Shown here in pieces: positions 43,341 through 52,597 of a stretch of DNA of 64,000 nucleotides (position 1 is the first letter of the stretch; the number at the start of each line of letters is the position of its first letter). The position numbers were made by a program, and so were the translations under genes. The notes below the pieces were generated by a model. That model had not been told where the DNA came from. It saw nothing but the letters and a program-made list of their open reading frames with translations, and did not search any database. The stretch spans positions 1,550,001 to 1,614,000 of the forward strand of contig OY970164.1 in assembly GCA_963706555.1 (NCBI GenBank), read 5' to 3'. The DNA is from Bog-473 sp963706555 (GTDB taxonomy: Bacteria > Actinomycetota > Acidimicrobiia > Acidimicrobiales > RAAP-2).

Positions 43341-44972
43341 TCAGCGGACCTCGAAGCCGGCGTACCCCGCGGCTGCCACCTCGTTGCAGCGCACCTCGTA
43401 GTCGGGAAAGCCGAGAAGGGGCATGAAGACTCGCGCTTTGCCCGGAATGTTGGCTCCCAGGTACCACGAGTTGCACGTGGGGTAGAGGGTCTGTGCGGCG
43501 ATCCCGTTGACGTGCTCGACCCATTGCTCGGCCGCCTCGTCCTTTGCTTCGATGGTGGCCAAGTCGTGGGTCCTCATGAACTCGATGCAGTCGATGATCC
43601 AATCCACGTGTTGCTCGGCCGCCAACACCATGTTGGTGAGCACGGACGGACTCCCGGGCCCGGCCACGATGAAGAGGTTGGGAAATTCGGGGACCCCGAG
43701 CCCGAGGTAGGTGATCGGCCCTCCGGCCCATGCCTCCTTCAAGGCCCGGCCGCCCCTGCCCCTTATGTCGATACCGGTGTAGGAGCCGGTCATGGCGTCG
43801 TAGCCGGTGGCCAGGACGAGCATGTCCACCTCGTAGTGCTCGCCGTCGACGGACAGCCCGGTGCTGTCGACATGTTCGATGGGGTGCTGCGAAATGTCGA
43901 CCAACGTGACGTTCTCCCGATTGAACGTCTCGAAGTAGCCCGTATCCAGCGCCATGCGCTTGCAGCCGACCGGTTGTGCGGGGCAGAGCGCTTCTGCCAC
44001 CGCGGGGTCGCGCACGATGCCCTTGATCTTGCGGCGGATGAAATCGGCCGCGAGGTCATTCGCAGCTTTGCTGACCGACGTATCGCCGAACGACCCGATG
44101 AACGCGAACCCGCCCCGCTGCCACCGTTCCTCGTACTGTGCGTCACGGTCTTCGTTGTTGTAGTCGAGGGCCGAGGCGGTGTTCCACCCGAGATCGGCGC
44201 CGAAACCCCCGGGCATGGCCCTGTTGCGAGCACGAAAGCCGGCATAATCCGCCTTGATGCGGGCCAGCTCCTCTGTCGAGAGTGGCGCGTTGCGGGCAGG
44301 GACGGAGTAGCTGGCGGTGCGTTGGAACACGATGAGCTGCGCTGCATCGCGCGCGATGATCGGAATGGCCTGAATGGCAGATGACCCGGTGCCGACCACC
44401 GCGACCCGCTGGCCCGAGAAGTCGACTGGTTCTCGTGGCCACCGACCCGTGTGGAGGACACGTCCCGAGAAGGTGCCGAGCCCGGGGATGTCGGGCACGT
44501 TGGCGGCCGAGAGACACCCTGTAGCGAGGACGAGGAAGCGGGCTGCGACCTGCTCCCCGTTCGACGTGGAGATCTTCCAGTCCATGGCGGCGTCGTCGTA
44601 GGTGGCTGACAGGACCCGCGTGCCGAAGGTGATGGCGTGGCGCAGGTTGAAGCGTTCGGCCACATGGCGGGCGTACCGTTGGAGCTCGGGCTGCCCGGCG
44701 TAGCGCTCGGACCACACCCACTCCTGCTGGAGGTCCTCGGAGAAGCCGTAGGAGTACTCGACCGACTCGACGTCGCAGCGGGCACCGGGGTAGCGGTTCC
44801 AGTACCACGTCCCGCCGACGTCATCACCACCCTCGAACGCCCGCACCGAAAGGCCCAACTGCTGGGCGCGATGGATGCCGTAGAGGCCGCCGAACCCTGC
44901 GCCCACGATGATGAGGTCGAGGACATCCGTCGCGCCCGACCTGTTCGTCTCGACTTCTTCTTGCGTGCTCAT
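43341..44972 (-). CDS. Baeyer-Villiger monooxygenase, cyclohexanone/phenylacetone type
   Basis: A 543-residue FAD/NADPH enzyme. ATG at 44972 follows GGCGAGGAACG and is preferred to a start 25 codons earlier. FAD motif IIVGAGFGGLYGIH with the ensuing DVGGTWYWNRYPGARCDVES is classical for cyclohexanone monooxygenase relatives. The fingerprint FSGRVLHTGRWP and NADPH loop VVGTGSSAIQ are intact. At 543 residues it is the standard length for the type I class, unlike the longer HAPMO-like enzyme at 19420. It converges on the VOC gene. Substrate likely a cyclic or aryl ketone. Confidence 0.93.
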   Translation of the reverse strand: MSTQEEVETNRSGATDVLDLIIVGAGFGGLYGIHRAQQLGLSVRAFEGGDDVGGTWYWNRYPGARCDVESVEYSYGFSEDLQQEWVWSERYAGQPELQRYARHVAERFNLRHAITFGTRVLSATYDDAAMDWKISTSNGEQVAARFLVLATGCLSAANVPDIPGLGTFSGRVLHTGRWPREPVDFSGQRVAVVGTGSSAIQAIPIIARDAAQLIVFQRTASYSVPARNAPLSTEELARIKADYAGFRARNRAMPGGFGADLGWNTASALDYNNEDRDAQYEERWQRGGFAFIGSFGDTSVSKAANDLAADFIRRKIKGIVRDPAVAEALCPAQPVGCKRMALDTGYFETFNRENVTLVDISQHPIEHVDSTGLSVDGEHYEVDMLVLATGYDAMTGSYTGIDIRGRGGRALKEAWAGGPITYLGLGVPEFPNLFIVAGPGSPSVLTNMVLAAEQHVDWIIDCIEFMRTHDLATIEAKDEAAEQWVEHVNGIAAQTLYPTCNSWYLGANIPGKARVFMPLLGFPDYEVRCNEVAAAGYAGFEVR

Positions 44973-45096
44973 CGTTCCTCGCCCCCCGGAGTTCCCGGGC
45001 TCATCCGGCTCGCCCGCTGCAACGATATGGCATTCCCGCCGTCGCATCGACTTCGGGCCTGGAGCGTCCTCGCTCCCGGGGCCGATCGAGCGTGTC

Positions 45097-45624
45097 CTAT
45101 TCGCCGACCGAACCGTCGATCAGTTCAACGACGACGTCGAGCTGCCCGAGGTGACGTGCGTACTCCTGGAGCAGGTGGAAGAGGGTGCGTTCGAGCGTCG
45201 GGGGATCCGCCCCGTTCCAGCGCGGGCCGGGTCGTCCGATGTCGGCCAGATCGTTCCCCAGAATGATCCCGCGGCTGTGCGCCCCCTGCGTCCGCAAAGC
45301 AGTCGCCAGCTGCTCCAGGGTCTCCTCGGCCGGCACGTGCCAGCGGTCAACCTCGAGATCACCCCACGGATTCGCCACCTCCTTGCCCTCGAAGCCCCAG
45401 ACGAGCCACCGCAGCTCGACGAACGTCAGATGTTTGAGGAGTTGGAGGGGGGTCCACCCCGAGGGCAGCCGGCTCTCACGCAACACAGAGGCGGGCAACG
45501 CTTCGACCTTGTCGAGAACCCGTGACCGGAAGTACTCGAGGTAGTCGGCGAACACGTCGGCGCGCGACGCGGCGGGAACGGTCGGCTCGGGGAACGGCGT
45601 GGGCACCGTCCCAGCATGCTCCAT
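45097..45624 (-). CDS. DinB/DUF664-family protein
   Basis: A 175-residue four-helix-bundle protein of the DinB/mycothiol-transferase-like group: DYLEYFRSRVLDKVEALPASVLRES, then GWTPLQLLKHLTFVELRWLVWGFEG with the first His/Glu metal ligands, and LERTLFHLLQEYARHLGQLDVVVE with the last histidines. These proteins bind zinc or nickel; some conjugate mycothiol or bacillithiol. Two upstream ATGs are possible; 45624 gives a normal N-terminus. Divergent from pyrE with almost no intergenic space. Confidence 0.85.
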   Translation of the reverse strand: MEHAGTVPTPFPEPTVPAASRADVFADYLEYFRSRVLDKVEALPASVLRESRLPSGWTPLQLLKHLTFVELRWLVWGFEGKEVANPWGDLEVDRWHVPAEETLEQLATALRTQGAHSRGIILGNDLADIGRPGPRWNGADPPTLERTLFHLLQEYARHLGQLDVVVELIDGSVGE

Positions 45625-45690
45625 GCCGGCTCGTCGAGGAACATCGAGATGATCCCCTCGGGTGGCACCGGGGCGTTGCACAATGGGGTC

Positions 45691-46224
45691 GTGACCCTGG
45701 CGGCGAGAGTTCTAGCGGTGTCCCACCTGACGGGGACGTTCGTCCTGCGCTCGGGGCGGACCGCAGATCGCTACTTTGACAAGTACCGCTTCGAGTCCGA
45801 TCCTGCGCTTCTGGCGGAGATCGCAAAGGAGATGGTGCCGCTTGTGCCGCCCGGGATCGAGGGACTGGCCGGGCTCGAACTGGGCGGCATCCCACTTGCC
45901 ACCATGCTCTCGGCGGCAACCGGCCTGCCGGCCTATTTCGTCCGCAAGGAGGCCAAGAAGTACGGGACGGAGCGCCTGTGTGAGGGGGGCGATATCGGAG
46001 GAAGGCGCCTGCTCATCATTGAGGACGTGGTGACAACGGGCGGCCAGATCCTGCTCTCGGCGCAAGACCTCCGCTCGGAGGGTGCGGTGGTTAGCCACGC
46101 CCTCTGCGTGATCGACCGGGAGGCCGGTGGCGCGGAGAGGCTCGCTGCAGAGGGAGTCGTGTTGCAGCACCTCTTCACCATGTCCGACCTCGAGGCAGCC
46201 GCAAATCCCGGGGTGCGACCATAG
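45691..46224 (+). CDS. pyrE: Orotate phosphoribosyltransferase-like protein
   Basis: A 177-residue type I phosphoribosyltransferase. The PRPP-binding motif LLIIEDVVTTGGQ is intact, and HLTGTFVLRSGRTADRYFDKYRFESDP is typical of orotate phosphoribosyltransferases (substrate hood and Lys of FDKY). VRKEAKKYGTERLCEGG is the flexible catalytic loop. It makes OMP in pyrimidine synthesis. GTG at 45691 matches the family start; ATG at 45649 has a better ribosome-binding site (GAGGA) and would add 14 residues, so the start is uncertain. No other pyrimidine genes are nearby. Confidence 0.88.
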   Translation: MTLAARVLAVSHLTGTFVLRSGRTADRYFDKYRFESDPALLAEIAKEMVPLVPPGIEGLAGLELGGIPLATMLSAATGLPAYFVRKEAKKYGTERLCEGGDIGGRRLLIIEDVVTTGGQILLSAQDLRSEGAVVSHALCVIDREAGGAERLAAEGVVLQHLFTMSDLEAAANPGVRP

Positions 46225-46272
46225 GGGAGGTTGACCGCGGCAACTGCGGTTGGAGAACCTGGCGATGCACTC

Positions 46273-47574
46273 TTAGCGGGTACCCAGGGAATCGGCGGCC
46301 AACCGCAATTCCTGCCGGTGCTCGGGATGGGCGATGTCGACGAGGGCGTGGGCTCGCTCACGCACCGTGAGACCCCGCAATTCGGCCGCGCCGAACTCCG
46401 TGACCACGACCCCGGTGTGATGGCGGGGAGTCGACACGATCGATCCTTCGGGCAGTTTTCCGACGATCCGTGACGTAGGCGTTCCGGTGACCTCGACGGT
46501 GGAGCGCAGACAGATCAGGGAGTGTGCGTCGGCGCGCAGTTCGGCTCCGGCGACGAAGTCCTCATGACCTCCCACGCCCGAGATCTGACGGCCGTCGATG
46601 GCGTCGGCCACGATCTGCCCGTAGAGGTCGACCGAAAGGGCCCCGTTGATGGAGACGAGGTCGGCATTGCGGCGTATCGTCGTGGGGTCGTTGACGACGT
46701 CAACATCCAGGAACGCAACCTGTTCGTTCTCGTCGAGCCACTGATAGAGCTCTGCGGTGCCCAGCGCGAATGTGGTGACGGACACGCCGTCGAAAATCCC
46801 CTTGGCAGAGTTGGTCACTTTTCCTGCTTGGTGCAGGCGCATCAACCCTGTCGTGAACATTTCCGAATGGATGCCGAGCCCGTCGAGAGGTCCCGCGGCC
46901 AGGCCGGCGGCAACCATGCTCGGAATCGTCCCGATTCCGGTCTGCAGGGTGGTCCCCGAGGTGATGAAGCGGAGAGCGTTTTGTGCGATGGCTTTGTCGA
47001 CGTCGTCAGGTGGCGGCTCCTCCAGAGCGAAGGGAATCCCGTCCGCCTCCACGAGGACATCGATCAATTCGACCGGAATGGTGTTGTCGAAATCGGGGGA
47101 CAGGCTCCTGGTGCGGGGGAGATGCGGGTTGACCTCAATGAGCAAGAGCCGGTTCGGGTCGCGGCCGGCCCGCAGGAGCTCGGGTCGTGTGGCTCCGTAG
47201 TGCAGGGAGAGATTGACCGTGCCACTCCTGTCGGGTGGCGCCGCTTGGGCAACCATCACTCGCGGGGCGAATTGGGAGAGGATCGGGGCGAACTGGCGGA
47301 ACCCGCCCGGGACGTGTTCGATGCGGTGACCCTGGGAGAGAAGGAGCCGTTCAGCCGGACCGAAGAATCCGCAACGGTACGACACGCCGGGATGGGTAAG
47401 GACGTCGTAGTAGTTCAACAAGAGGGCCCCTCCCAGCACGAGATCGACCCAGTCGTCCCGTGTGCCCAGGGCGGTCAAGAATGCGTCGGGATTCGCCGGT
47501 CCGAGTCCGAAGCCGATCCGGTCGGTAGGCCGGATGTAGGAGACCGCTTCATCGGGGCTGCAGGTGACCGTCAT
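46273..47574 (-). CDS. Acetyl-CoA hydrolase/4-hydroxybutyrate CoA-transferase family protein
   Basis: A 433-residue CoA-transferase of the AcCoA hydrolase/4-hydroxybutyrate CoA-transferase family. The catalytic glutamate is expected in LGIHSEMFTTGLMRLHQ; the oxyanion/CoA region TLQTGIGTIPSMVA and the C-terminal GVGGHEDFVAGA (usual GxGGQxDF) and RHHTGVVVTEFGAAELRG are present. It moves CoA between carboxylic acids, which suits the acyl-CoA theme of the region. Single gene, divergent from the FUSC exporter with a 127-bp gap. Confidence 0.92.
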   Translation of the reverse strand: MTVTCSPDEAVSYIRPTDRIGFGLGPANPDAFLTALGTRDDWVDLVLGGALLLNYYDVLTHPGVSYRCGFFGPAERLLLSQGHRIEHVPGGFRQFAPILSQFAPRVMVAQAAPPDRSGTVNLSLHYGATRPELLRAGRDPNRLLLIEVNPHLPRTRSLSPDFDNTIPVELIDVLVEADGIPFALEEPPPDDVDKAIAQNALRFITSGTTLQTGIGTIPSMVAAGLAAGPLDGLGIHSEMFTTGLMRLHQAGKVTNSAKGIFDGVSVTTFALGTAELYQWLDENEQVAFLDVDVVNDPTTIRRNADLVSINGALSVDLYGQIVADAIDGRQISGVGGHEDFVAGAELRADAHSLICLRSTVEVTGTPTSRIVGKLPEGSIVSTPRHHTGVVVTEFGAAELRGLTVRERAHALVDIAHPEHRQELRLAADSLGTR

Positions 47575-47701
47575 GAGGTAGCAATAGTGCCCTACGCGCC
47601 GCGCGCGCAGCGCGGGCCGGCCGACCTGTTCCGTCCGCCTTCGCTTCGCGGTAGCTTCACCTCACCATGCGCGATCGTCGTTCGGCCGAAACCGAGGACG
47701 G

Positions 47702-50032
47702 ATGATCCGGGGCCATGGCGGGTCGACTGGTGAGCGTCCCGCGTCAGGGGGGCGCCTGGTCGGGTGGGTCCGGCAGAAAGACCCGGGCCTGCTGGCCGTC
47801 AAACGATCGGTGCGGGCCGCCATCGTCATGCCGGCGGTGTTCGGACTCACCCATGCCCTCTTCTCCGATCCACAGGTCAGCCTTTTGGGCGCTCTGGGTT
47901 CCTTCTCCATCCTGCTGCTGGTGGACTTCCCGGGCCGCTTCCGGACACGCCTGCTCTCCTACGTCCTGCTCTGGCTCGTCGGAAGTGGCCTGATCGCCCT
48001 CGGAACGGTTGTCTCGACGCACAAGTGGGCGGCTGTTGGTGCCATCGCCCTCGTGGGATTCGTCGTGCTCTTCGCGGGAATCGTGTCGCCGCAAGCGGCT
48101 GCAGCGTCGACGGCGACGCTGCTCGTCTTCGTCTTGCCGGTCGCCGTGGCCCAGCCGGCATCGGCCGTCGGTCCGCGGCTCCTCGGCTGGGCGTTCGCGG
48201 GCGTGGCCTGCATCACCGCCTGCATGGCGCTGTGGCCCACGCCGTGGCATGACGATCTGCGCCGCCGATTGTCGGCGACCGTCGGCGCGGTGGCCAGACT
48301 GGCGGCGGCACACGCAGCAGGAGAAGGAGATCCTGCCGCGGTCGCCACCGTGCGGGAGGAGCTCACCGCGCTGCGGGACCAGTTCGCGGGCTCGCCGTAC
48401 CCGCCCACCGGTGCGGCGGGAAGTGCGGTGGCGTTGGCCAAGCTCGTCGGTCGGGTGGAATGGGCCGCCAGCAATACCGCGCTGCTCGACGACGGGAGTA
48501 CGGCGCGGCAGATGCCGCACGTGCAGACGATCATCCGTGTCGCCGCCGGGACGTTGCGCCGGAGCGCGGCACTCATCTGTGACGGCCGGGCGCGTCCGGT
48601 GGACGATCCTGAGCTCGTGCGCGCGCTGCGCGAGAGCATGCGCGAGCTCGACGATCTCGTCGGCCACGAGCTCGCCGCCGAAGTGTCCACGTTGATCGGG
48701 CCGGACCCCGAACGTGGTGATCACGGCCTTCTGCCAGAGCGTGGCGCGCTCGGTGGCGAGCACATGGAGGGCCTCGCGTCGTCGCTGGACCCCAGCTTCG
48801 GGGCCCGGGCCCTGGGCATCGCCACCTTGATGGTGGCCGACACCACCCTGGAGGCCGCCGGCACACATTCGGAGGGCACACAGCGCTGGAGCGCGGGAAT
48901 CGATGCCGGAGCCCTCCAGGTGTGGCCCCGGATCCTCTCGCACCTTTCCTTTCGCTCCGTGTGGTTCCGCAACGCCGTGCGGGGCGCCGCCGGCCTGGCG
49001 TTAGCAGTGGCGGTCGTCGAGATCACCGACGTCGAGCATGGTTTCTGGGTGGTACTGGGCACGCTGTCCGTGCTGCGCTCCAATGCCCTGGGCACCGGTG
49101 CGACGGCGCTCCGGGCGATCGGGGGGACGGCCGTGGGCTTTGTCGTGGGCGCAGCGGTCACCATCGGGGTAGGGGGTCATCCCGTCGCGCTGTGGGTGCT
49201 GCTGCCGTTCGCGGTCCTGGTGTCGGGCGTGGCGCCGTCGATGATTTCGTTCGCCGCCGGCCAGGCCGCGTTCACCCTTGTGGTGATCATCCTGTTCAAC
49301 ATCATTCAGCCCACCGGCTGGAAGGTCGGCCTCACAAGGATCGAGGACGTAGCGATCGGGTGTGGGGTCAGTATCGTCGTCGGGCTGTTGTTCTGGCCCC
49401 GGGGGGCTATGGCAGCGCTCGGACGGGCGCTGTCCGACGCATTCGTCAGGAGCTCGAGCTACCTCGCCGACGCCGTCGTTCGCCTGACCAACCCCGAAGG
49501 TGCCGTCGATACGGCTCCGGGCCAACGGGCGTCGCATGCCGCCTATCTGCGACTCGACGACGCGTTCCGTCAGTTCTTGGCCGAACGCGGGGCGAAGGTC
49601 GTCCCGGTGGAGGTCGTCGCCAACCTCTTCACCGGATCGAACCGGATCCGGTTGGCTGCGTACACGCTGTCGTCCTTGCCCCTGGTCCCTCCTGAGGAGG
49701 GCAGACCCGAGCTCGAATCAGTCGCCGTCGCCGGCGCGGTCCTGCGGGACTCCTATGCGGCGAGCCATCGCTGGTATGAGGAGTTCGGCGAGGTCTTGCG
49801 CGGGCAGCGCGGCTCGCTGGACCGGGCGCCCGACCATGACCGGACGCTGCACGGTGTGCTCCGCAACGCGTTCGAGGATGCGCGCATCCGTCGCCGGGGT
49901 GACCAGCTCCGCACGATGTTGCAGATGCTCTGGGCCGACGAGCTCCTGGAGGCGCAGCGTCAGGTGCAGGCGGACCTGGCCGGATCGGTCGAGCTCTTCA
50001 CGCGGGAACGGCACAAAGCCTTGCTGAGCTGA
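47702..50032 (+). CDS. FUSC-family membrane protein (aromatic acid exporter type)
   Basis: A 776-residue protein with two hydrophobic blocks of about five to six helices each (residues ~35-180 and ~415-570) and two cytoplasmic regions, the arrangement of FUSC/YccS/AaeB proteins. The second block contains the family signature around FWVVLGTLSVLRSNALGTGATALRAIGGTAVGFVVG. AaeB-type members export aromatic carboxylic acids, which would fit a catabolic neighbourhood. It converges on the class II aldolase gene 12 bp away. Confidence 0.88.
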   Translation: MIRGHGGSTGERPASGGRLVGWVRQKDPGLLAVKRSVRAAIVMPAVFGLTHALFSDPQVSLLGALGSFSILLLVDFPGRFRTRLLSYVLLWLVGSGLIALGTVVSTHKWAAVGAIALVGFVVLFAGIVSPQAAAASTATLLVFVLPVAVAQPASAVGPRLLGWAFAGVACITACMALWPTPWHDDLRRRLSATVGAVARLAAAHAAGEGDPAAVATVREELTALRDQFAGSPYPPTGAAGSAVALAKLVGRVEWAASNTALLDDGSTARQMPHVQTIIRVAAGTLRRSAALICDGRARPVDDPELVRALRESMRELDDLVGHELAAEVSTLIGPDPERGDHGLLPERGALGGEHMEGLASSLDPSFGARALGIATLMVADTTLEAAGTHSEGTQRWSAGIDAGALQVWPRILSHLSFRSVWFRNAVRGAAGLALAVAVVEITDVEHGFWVVLGTLSVLRSNALGTGATALRAIGGTAVGFVVGAAVTIGVGGHPVALWVLLPFAVLVSGVAPSMISFAAGQAAFTLVVIILFNIIQPTGWKVGLTRIEDVAIGCGVSIVVGLLFWPRGAMAALGRALSDAFVRSSSYLADAVVRLTNPEGAVDTAPGQRASHAAYLRLDDAFRQFLAERGAKVVPVEVVANLFTGSNRIRLAAYTLSSLPLVPPEEGRPELESVAVAGAVLRDSYAASHRWYEEFGEVLRGQRGSLDRAPDHDRTLHGVLRNAFEDARIRRRGDQLRTMLQMLWADELLEAQRQVQADLAGSVELFTRERHKALLS

Positions 50033-50044
50033 GTGCCCGTTCCT

Positions 50045-50713
50045 TTACTCGCTCTTGTCGGCTTTGCGGACGGCGCCATAGCCGCGGGACATGGCCGCGG
50101 TGATGATGGCCTCGAAGTCCTTGTCGCCGAGCACTCGTGGGGTGCCCATGGAAGAAGCGCGCCAGTACAACTCGGCCAGCCATTCAAGGAGCTCGAGGCG
50201 TTCCACGGCCTGATCCATGGTGCTGCCGTAGGCGATTGAGCCGTGGTTCTGCATCATGGCGGCGTTGCGACCGTCGAGCGCCTTGATGACATTTTGCGCC
50301 AGCTCCTCCGAGCCGAAGGTGGCATAGGCCGCCGTCCGCGGCGTGCCGCCCAGGCCGAGGCAGCTGTAGTGGAGCGCGGGCAGCTCATCGTGCGTGGTGG
50401 AGAGCGCGGTCGACGCCATGGCGTGGGCGTGGGTGATGGCCAGGGCATTGGTGGCGCGGTAGATGCCGGTGTGCAGTGGGACCTCGGAGGTGGGGGCGAG
50501 GTCGCCGTCCACTATTTCTCCATCGAGATTGATGACGGTCACCATGTCGGCCGTGACCTTGGCCAGGTCGGATCCGGTCGGGGTCACAGCGACCAGGTCT
50601 CCTTTGCGGGCGGAGATGTTGCCGGCCGTGCCGATGACGAGGCCTTCCTCGGCCAAGTGGCGGCTTGCGCTCGCGACTGCTTCTCGTTCTTCTGCCAGGA
50701 GCAGATCGCTCAT
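50045..50713 (-). CDS. Class II aldolase/adducin-family protein (fuculose-phosphate aldolase-like)
   Basis: A 222-residue zinc aldolase. The ATG at 50713 has GAGAGGAAAC upstream and begins just before the conserved helix. GTAGNISARKGDLVAVTPTG is the phosphate-binding segment, PTSEVPLHTGIYR carries the catalytic Glu, and ITHAHAMAS and a later MQNHGSIAYG provide the zinc histidines. Such enzymes cleave sugar phosphates (fuculose-1-phosphate, ribulose-5-phosphate analogues) or related compounds. Divergent from a VOC gene. Confidence 0.92.
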   Translation of the reverse strand: MSDLLLAEEREAVASASRHLAEEGLVIGTAGNISARKGDLVAVTPTGSDLAKVTADMVTVINLDGEIVDGDLAPTSEVPLHTGIYRATNALAITHAHAMASTALSTTHDELPALHYSCLGLGGTPRTAAYATFGSEELAQNVIKALDGRNAAMMQNHGSIAYGSTMDQAVERLELLEWLAELYWRASSMGTPRVLGDKDFEAIITAAMSRGYGAVRKADKSE

Positions 50714-50839
50714 TCTTCGTTTCCTCTCTGAAGTTTCAAGACTGCTCGGTACCGGTGCGACGCGGTCGAAGGCTAGATGCAGGGGCACCCGCCGTGCACT
50801 TCGGCTCTCGGGGGACACCCCGGACCTACTATCTGCACG

Positions 50840-51220
50840 ATGAGCGTGAAGTTGAACCACACCATCGTGTGGTGCCGGGACAAGCGCCGCTCGGCGACGT
50901 TCCTCGCCGAGATCCTGGGCCTGCCGGCGCCGCAACCCTTCGGACCGTTTCTCGTGGCGGACCTCGACAACGGGGTGTCGCTCGATTTCCACGAAACCGG
51001 GGAGCCGATCGCGGGACAGCACTATGCCTTCCTCATCGGCGAGGACGAGTTTGACGAGATCTTCGGGCGCTTGACCGAGCGCGAGGTGGACTACTGGGCC
51101 GACCCCGGACTCCGCGGGGCCGGCCGGGTCAACCGGGCCGACGGTGGGCGGGGTGTCTACTTCCACGACCCCGACGGCCATCTGCTCGAGATCATCACCC
51201 GTCCCTACGGCAGTGGTTGA
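50840..51220 (+). CDS. VOC-superfamily (glyoxalase/dioxygenase-fold) protein
   Basis: A 126-residue VOC protein, ATG at 50840. LNHTIVWCRDKRRSATFLAEILGL provides the first metal-ligand histidine, FETGEP-like DFHETGEPIAGQHYAFLIG a second, and GVYFHDPDGHLLEIITRPYG the C-terminal His/Glu pair. Members are glyoxalases, extradiol dioxygenases or resistance proteins; the substrate is not readable. It is followed within 14 bp by a GNAT gene and forms an operon with it and the enoyl-CoA hydratase gene. Confidence 0.88.
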   Translation: MSVKLNHTIVWCRDKRRSATFLAEILGLPAPQPFGPFLVADLDNGVSLDFHETGEPIAGQHYAFLIGEDEFDEIFGRLTEREVDYWADPGLRGAGRVNRADGGRGVYFHDPDGHLLEIITRPYGSG

Positions 51221-51234
51221 GGGCGGGATCCGCA

Positions 51235-51717
51235 GTGGCGGACGACCTGCGAGCGGCGACGCCCGCCGACCATGGCGCGCTCTTCGCGGCCTACGCGCAG
51301 ATCGTCGATGCGGGTGAAGGGTTTCCTCACGCGTCCCCACTCTCGAGGGAGGAGTTCGACGAGTATTGGATCGCCCACACCGTGGCAGTCTGGATCGTCG
51401 CCGCCGAAGGAGCGCTGATCGGGGCCTACTACATCAAGCCGAATTTCGTCGGGAGAGCGGCGCACATCGCGAACGCGGGGTACTTCGTCCTCGGACCGCA
51501 CCGGGGGAGGGGACTGGGCCGCCGGCTGGTAGAACATTCGCTGCACGAAGCGCGGCGGCTCGGATTCGACGCCATGCAGTTCAACCTGGTCGTTGCCTCC
51601 AATCCGGCGCGGCAGATGTACCGGAACCTGGGCTTCGCCGAAGTCGGCCGGATCCCGGTCGCAGTCGATGGAGAAGACGCCGTCATCTATTGGCGCAGCC
51701 TCGAGGAGGGCACATGA
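51235..51717 (+). CDS. GNAT-family N-acetyltransferase
   Basis: A 160-residue acetyltransferase. GTG at 51235 gives the normal N-terminus DDLRAATPADHGALFAAY; a TTG at 51217 overlapping the previous stop is an alternative. The acetyl-CoA pyrophosphate loop appears as GPHRGRGLGRRLVEHS (Q/RxxGxG/A type) and NPARQMYRNLGFAEVGR is the closing motif B. The substrate is unknown. The stop overlaps the next start as ATGA. Confidence 0.88.
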   Translation: MADDLRAATPADHGALFAAYAQIVDAGEGFPHASPLSREEFDEYWIAHTVAVWIVAAEGALIGAYYIKPNFVGRAAHIANAGYFVLGPHRGRGLGRRLVEHSLHEARRLGFDAMQFNLVVASNPARQMYRNLGFAEVGRIPVAVDGEDAVIYWRSLEEGT

Positions 51718-52468
51718 CAGATGTTTCCATCGAGCGCGTGGACCACCACATCGCCGTGGTGTGCCTGCATCGCCCACCCAACAATTTCTTCGATACGGTG
51801 CTCCTCACGGCGCTGGCGGACGCCTATGAACAGCTGGCGGCCGCCGATGACTGCCGCGCCATCGTGCTTCGGTCAGAGGGGAGGCATTTCTGTGCCGGGC
51901 TCGACTTCGCCACGAACAAGGGCCAGGACATCGCGGCCCTCTATCGCAACGCGCTCCGCCTCTTCGCCGCCCCGCTTCCGGTCGTCGCCGCCGTCGGCGG
52001 CGGTGCCATCGGCGGCGGGCTCGGGCTCGCCCTCTCGGCCGACTTCCGCGTCGCCACGCCGGGGAGCCGTTTCAGTGCCAATTTCCGCGCCTGGGATTTC
52101 ACCACGGGTTTGGCCTGACGGTGACCCTGCCCCGCATCGTCGGCGAGCAGCACGCGGCCGAGCTCCTCTATTCGGGACGTCGGGTGGCGGGCACCGAAGC
52201 GCGGGCCCTGGGCCTGTGTGACGAGTTGGTCGAAGAGGAGGGCGACCTCTTCCCGGCGGCCGTCGCCTTCGCGGGCACCATCGCCAGCTCGGGCCCATTG
52301 GCGGTGCGTTCCATCCGGGCCACGCTGCGCCAGGGTCTGGTCGACCGGCTCCGCCTGGCGATGGACCACGAGTGTGACGTGCAGGAGAGCCTGCGTCACT
52401 CGTCGGACTTCGCCGAGGGGATCGCCGCCAGCGCGGAGCGGCGGGAGCCCCGCTTCACCGGAACCTGA
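51714..52468 (+). pseudogene. Enoyl-CoA hydratase/isomerase gene with a frameshift
   Basis: The ATG at 51714 opens a crotonase (VCLHRPPNNFFDTVLL, then LRSEGRHFCAGLDF and VAAVGGGAIGGGLGLALSADFRVATPGSRFSANF). Just after FSANF the frame breaks and hits a stop at 52116-52118. In the frame shifted by one base the family continues exactly, RLGFHHGFGLTVTLPRIVG, to 52468 with a normal C-terminus. One missing base between 52085 and 52086 (restoring the usual NFARLGF) explains it. Hence a very recent mutation or sequence error; if repaired, a 251-residue enzyme hydrating or isomerising enoyl-CoA. Confidence 0.88.
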
Positions 52469-52597
52469 GCCGGGCGAGCCCGTCGGCCCCCCGAACATGG
52501 GCGGAGGCGTCGGGGGGAGGGCCCGAACCAACTGGCGTGCGGATGCGTCTATCTGGGCGAACACGCCGCGGCGTTCGAGTGGACGGAGCCCTTTCAC

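Noticed and set aside
46230..46255. Short hairpin ACCGC/GCGGT after pyrE as a terminator.
   Set aside because: Only 5 bp of stem and no T-rich tail, too weak to list.
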